A DNA stretch of 15,389 nucleotides. Origin: Lysobacterales bacterium UBA5700 (lineage in GTDB: Bacteria; Pseudomonadota; Gammaproteobacteria; Xanthomonadales; Xanthomonadaceae). How positions within the stretch are numbered: the first letter of the stretch is position 1; the number at the start of each line of letters is the position of its first letter. The notes under the pieces were generated by a model. That model ran no database searches. It saw only the letters and a program-made list of their open reading frames with translations, and was not told the origin of the DNA. Position numbers and translations under genes: made by a program. This document shows, piece by piece, positions 13,444-15,389 of this stretch. The DNA lies in assembly GCA_002420085.1 (NCBI GenBank), contig DIHI01000076.1:9405-24793 (forward strand), written 5' to 3'.

Positions 13444-15389
13444 ATGAATCCGCCAACCGGCACCGCAGCCCAACCCCGCCAGACCGTCGAGCAAGCCCAC
13501 ACGGAGTCGTCGCCGCTGCGCTTCGTCACCGCAGCCAGCCTGTTCGATGGCCACGATGCGGCCATCAACATCATGCGCCGGCTGATCCAGGCACAAGGTG
13601 CCGAGGTAATCCACCTCGGCCACAATCGATCGGTCGAGGATGTCGTTCGCGCCGCCCTGCAGGAGGATGCCGACGCTATCGCGTTGTCGAGCTACCAGGG
13701 CGGCCACGTCGAATACTTCAAGTACATGATCGACATGCTGCGCGAACGCGGCGCCAGCCATGTCCGGGTGTTCGGTGGCGGTGGTGGCACCATCACGCCT
13801 GAAGAGATCGCTGAACTGCATCACTACGGCGTCGAGCGCATCTACCACCCCAACGACGGCATGCACATGGGGCTGGTGGCGATGATCGAAGATGTCGTGC
13901 GGCGCACCGCTGGCGCGCGGGAATCGTTCAAGCCGGGAATCGGGAGTCGGGAATCGGGAATCGGGAGTGCAGCGTTGCCCGCGATCGACGACGAGATCGG
14001 CATCGGCCGCGTGCTCAGTGCCATCGAAGACGGCGTTTACAGCGAAACCGAACTCGCCACGTTGCGCAAAGAGTGGGTCGCCGGCTCCTCCGATTCCCGA
14101 TTCTCCATTCCCCATTCCCGGATCCCCGCGACGCCAGTCGTGGGGATCACTGGCACCGGCGGCGCTGGCAAGTCGAGCGTCACCGATGAACTGCTCAATC
14201 GCTTCCTGCACTGTTTCCCGGACATGCGAATCGGCGTGATCGCGGTCGATCCGACCCGTCGCCGCACCGGAGGCGCCCTGCTGGGTGATCGCATCCGGGT
14301 CAATTCACTGCGCAGTCGGCGGGTGTTCATGCGCTCGATGGCGACCCGTCGCCAGCACGTTGCGACCAGCGCCGTGCTCAAGGACTGCATCGCCTTCATG
14401 AAGGCGGTTGGCTATGACTTGGTGATCGTCGAGACCGCCGGCATCGGCCAATCCGATTCCGAGATCGTCGATCTGGTCGATTTTCCGATCTATGTGATGA
14501 CCAGCGAATACGGCGCTGCCAGCCAGCTCGAAAAGATCGACATGCTCGACTATGCCGAACTGGTGGTGCTCAACAAGTTCGACCGGCGCGGCGCCGACGA
14601 CGCCTTGCGCGATGTCCGCAAGCAGTGGAAGCGCAACCGCACCGCCTTCGCGATGAAGGACGAAGACGTGCCGGTCTATCCGACCATCGCCAGCCAGTTC
14701 AACGACCCCGGCACCACCTGGATGTTCGTGAACCTCTGCCGCCTGGTGGCGGCAAAGATGAGAATCGGCAATGGTGAATCGGCAATTGCAGGCGCGCGCT
14801 GCGACTTCAATCCGACCATCGACACCTCGCTGAAGGAACCGCGCGCCACCGTGCTGATTCCCGGTCAGCGGGTGCGTTACCTCGCCGAGATTGCCGAACA
14901 GGGCCGGGCGATCAACCGCGCCATCGAAAGCCAGGCCGAGATCGCCGATCGAGCGCACAGCTATTACCAGGTGCTGAGCGACCTCGGCGATCCCGTGCTG
15001 CCCAAGGCGCTGGACCTGTACGACCCCGACGCCTTGCTTCCTCCTCCGCCCACACAAGGGACCGAGGGTGAAGATGCGGGCGCAGCGAGCGGGGCCATGT
15101 ACACCCTGCGTCAGCGCTACAACGACGCCGTCCAGTCGCTGACCCGTGACGCCCTCGACCTGCTGCGCGAGTGGCCGGAGCGACGCAAGTCGATCACCGA
15201 CGATGTCAATCAGTACCAGGTGCGCGACCGGACCATTCGGGTCGAGAACTACCGCGAATCGCTCAGTCACCAGAAGATTCCGAAGATCGCCGCACCGAGC
15301 TATCGTGGTTGGGGCGAGCTACTGACCTTCCTCGGCAAGGAGAATCTGCCCGGCAGCTACCCCTACACCGGCGGCGTGTACCCGTACCG
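13444..15389 (+). CDS. icmF: Fused B12-dependent isobutyryl-CoA mutase IcmF, 3' end cut by window edge
   Basis: The 648 visible codons give the typical IcmF order. Residues 25-155 are the cobalamin-binding domain, with FDGHDAA (H37 is the lower cobalt ligand), SSYQGGHVEY and the GGGGG loop. Residues 230-435 are the MeaB-like G-protein chaperone: P-loop GTGGAGKS 237-244, VDPTRRRTGG from 268, ETAGIGQSD 330-338 and NKFD 377-380. A helical linker follows (YLAEIAEQGRAI, LRQRYNDAVQ), then the start of the mutase barrel at LPGSYPYTGGVYPY. IcmF interconverts isobutyryl- and n-butyryl-CoA; some homologues also act on isovaleryl/pivalyl-CoA. The G domain loads and protects B12. Substrate-specificity residues lie beyond the window. 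ATG 13444 has GAGG 5 bases upstream. Oddly, heptad DNA repeats are translated within the linkers near residues 164-176, 217-228 and 440-449, and a proline-rich low-complexity insert lies near 532-552. Confidence 0.95.
   Translation, partial: MNPPTGTAAQPRQTVEQAHTESSPLRFVTAASLFDGHDAAINIMRRLIQAQGAEVIHLGHNRSVEDVVRAALQEDADAIALSSYQGGHVEYFKYMIDMLRERGASHVRVFGGGGGTITPEEIAELHHYGVERIYHPNDGMHMGLVAMIEDVVRRTAGARESFKPGIGSRESGIGSAALPAIDDEIGIGRVLSAIEDGVYSETELATLRKEWVAGSSDSRFSIPHSRIPATPVVGITGTGGAGKSSVTDELLNRFLHCFPDMRIGVIAVDPTRRRTGGALLGDRIRVNSLRSRRVFMRSMATRRQHVATSAVLKDCIAFMKAVGYDLVIVETAGIGQSDSEIVDLVDFPIYVMTSEYGAASQLEKIDMLDYAELVVLNKFDRRGADDALRDVRKQWKRNRTAFAMKDEDVPVYPTIASQFNDPGTTWMFVNLCRLVAAKMRIGNGESAIAGARCDFNPTIDTSLKEPRATVLIPGQRVRYLAEIAEQGRAINRAIESQAEIADRAHSYYQVLSDLGDPVLPKALDLYDPDALLPPPPTQGTEGEDAGAASGAMYTLRQRYNDAVQSLTRDALDLLREWPERRKSITDDVNQYQVRDRTIRVENYRESLSHQKIPKIAAPSYRGWGELLTFLGKENLPGSYPYTGGVYPY
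13919..13969 (+). repeat. Heptad array GGGAATC (5 tandem copies plus one outlier) inside icmF
   Basis: Five consecutive 7-bp units occupy 13935-13969: GGGAATC, GGGAGTC, GGGAATC, GGGAATC, GGGAGTG. A further GGGAATC stands at 13919-13925. The array is read in frame as PGIGSRESGIGSA, between the B12 domain and the G domain of IcmF. A 7-bp unit gives a 7-residue period over three copies. Confidence 0.92.
14092..14126 (-). repeat. Opposite-orientation heptad array (GATTCCC type, 5 copies) inside icmF
   Basis: Five consecutive 7-bp units: GATTCCC, GATTCTC, CATTCCC, CATTCCC, GGATCCC. This is the reverse complement of the GGGAATC unit. Aligned as an inverted repeat with 13935-13969, 27 of 35 positions match, with 122 bases between the arrays. 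It is read in frame as DSRFSIPHSRIP, directly before the first strand and P-loop of the G domain. Confidence 0.9.
14762..14786 (+). repeat. Degenerate third heptad array (GAATCGGCAAT x 2, period 14) inside icmF
   Basis: GAATCGGCAAT occurs at 14762-14772 and again at 14776-14786. The 14-base period is twice 7, and GAATCGG is a rotation of the GGGAATC unit. It encodes RIGNGESAIA just after the G domain of IcmF, before the helical linker. Confidence 0.75.

Noticed and set aside
13919..14126. CRISPR array or mobile element at the icmF heptads
   Set aside because: The units are 7 bp with no spacers, there is no transposase and no target duplication; simple-sequence repeat expansion or captured intergenic repeat is the better reading.
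14305..15270. 321-codon minus-strand open frame
   Set aside because: It is antisense to icmF, which continues through all G-domain motifs into the mutase domain on the plus strand.

Overview
This window reads as chromosomal DNA of a GC-rich gammaproteobacterium, most likely Lysobacterales/Xanthomonadales. That placement is an inference from the leucine dehydrogenase plus isovaleryl-CoA dehydrogenase pair (iso-branched acyl metabolism is typical there), from the codon use, and from interspersed GGGAATC-type heptad repeats that I recall from Xanthomonadaceae genomes. No tRNA, rRNA, CRISPR array, transposase or phage gene was seen.

Left part (1-4259, minus strand): a tight four-gene operon. It runs from a promoter-like TATAGT near 4254-4259 through a receiver-only response regulator, a YaiO-type TPR plus outer-membrane beta-barrel protein, a membrane-anchored HEAT-repeat protein and a processive family 2 glycosyltransferase cut by the left edge. 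Junctions are 2 bp, 13 bp and a 4-bp ATGA overlap. The gene set looks like a minimal synthase-dependent exopolysaccharide machine: inner-membrane polymerase, outer-membrane TPR/barrel port, cytoplasmic scaffold and phospho-switch. Upstream, also on the minus strand, is an orphan CsgG-like protein with a C-terminal SH3-like domain, followed by a strong 12-bp hairpin.

Middle part (5385-8766, plus strand): a 483-bp stretch without a convincing gene, a spermidine-synthase-fold protein with an altered glycine motif, then a two-gene unit of exported proteins (an SRPBCC protein and an M24 metallopeptidase, overlapping by GTGA). The promoter region of that unit carries an exact tandem 14-bp repeat.

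Right part (8850-12662, minus strand): leucine dehydrogenase followed after 4 bp by isovaleryl-CoA dehydrogenase, two steps of leucine catabolism, and upstream of them a separate prolyl-4-hydroxylase-like 2-oxoglutarate oxygenase with an N-terminal helical-repeat region. Then on the plus strand (12766-15389) come a small exported LolA-like protein and the first 648 codons of icmF, the fused B12-dependent isobutyryl-CoA mutase/G-protein chaperone. IcmF fits the branched-chain acyl-CoA theme of the neighbouring leucine genes.

The most unusual feature is inside icmF. Three arrays of a 7-bp repeat (two in opposite orientations, one degenerate), and a further low-complexity segment, lie in frame in the linkers around the G domain. 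This looks like intergenic repeat DNA that has been domesticated as protein linker.
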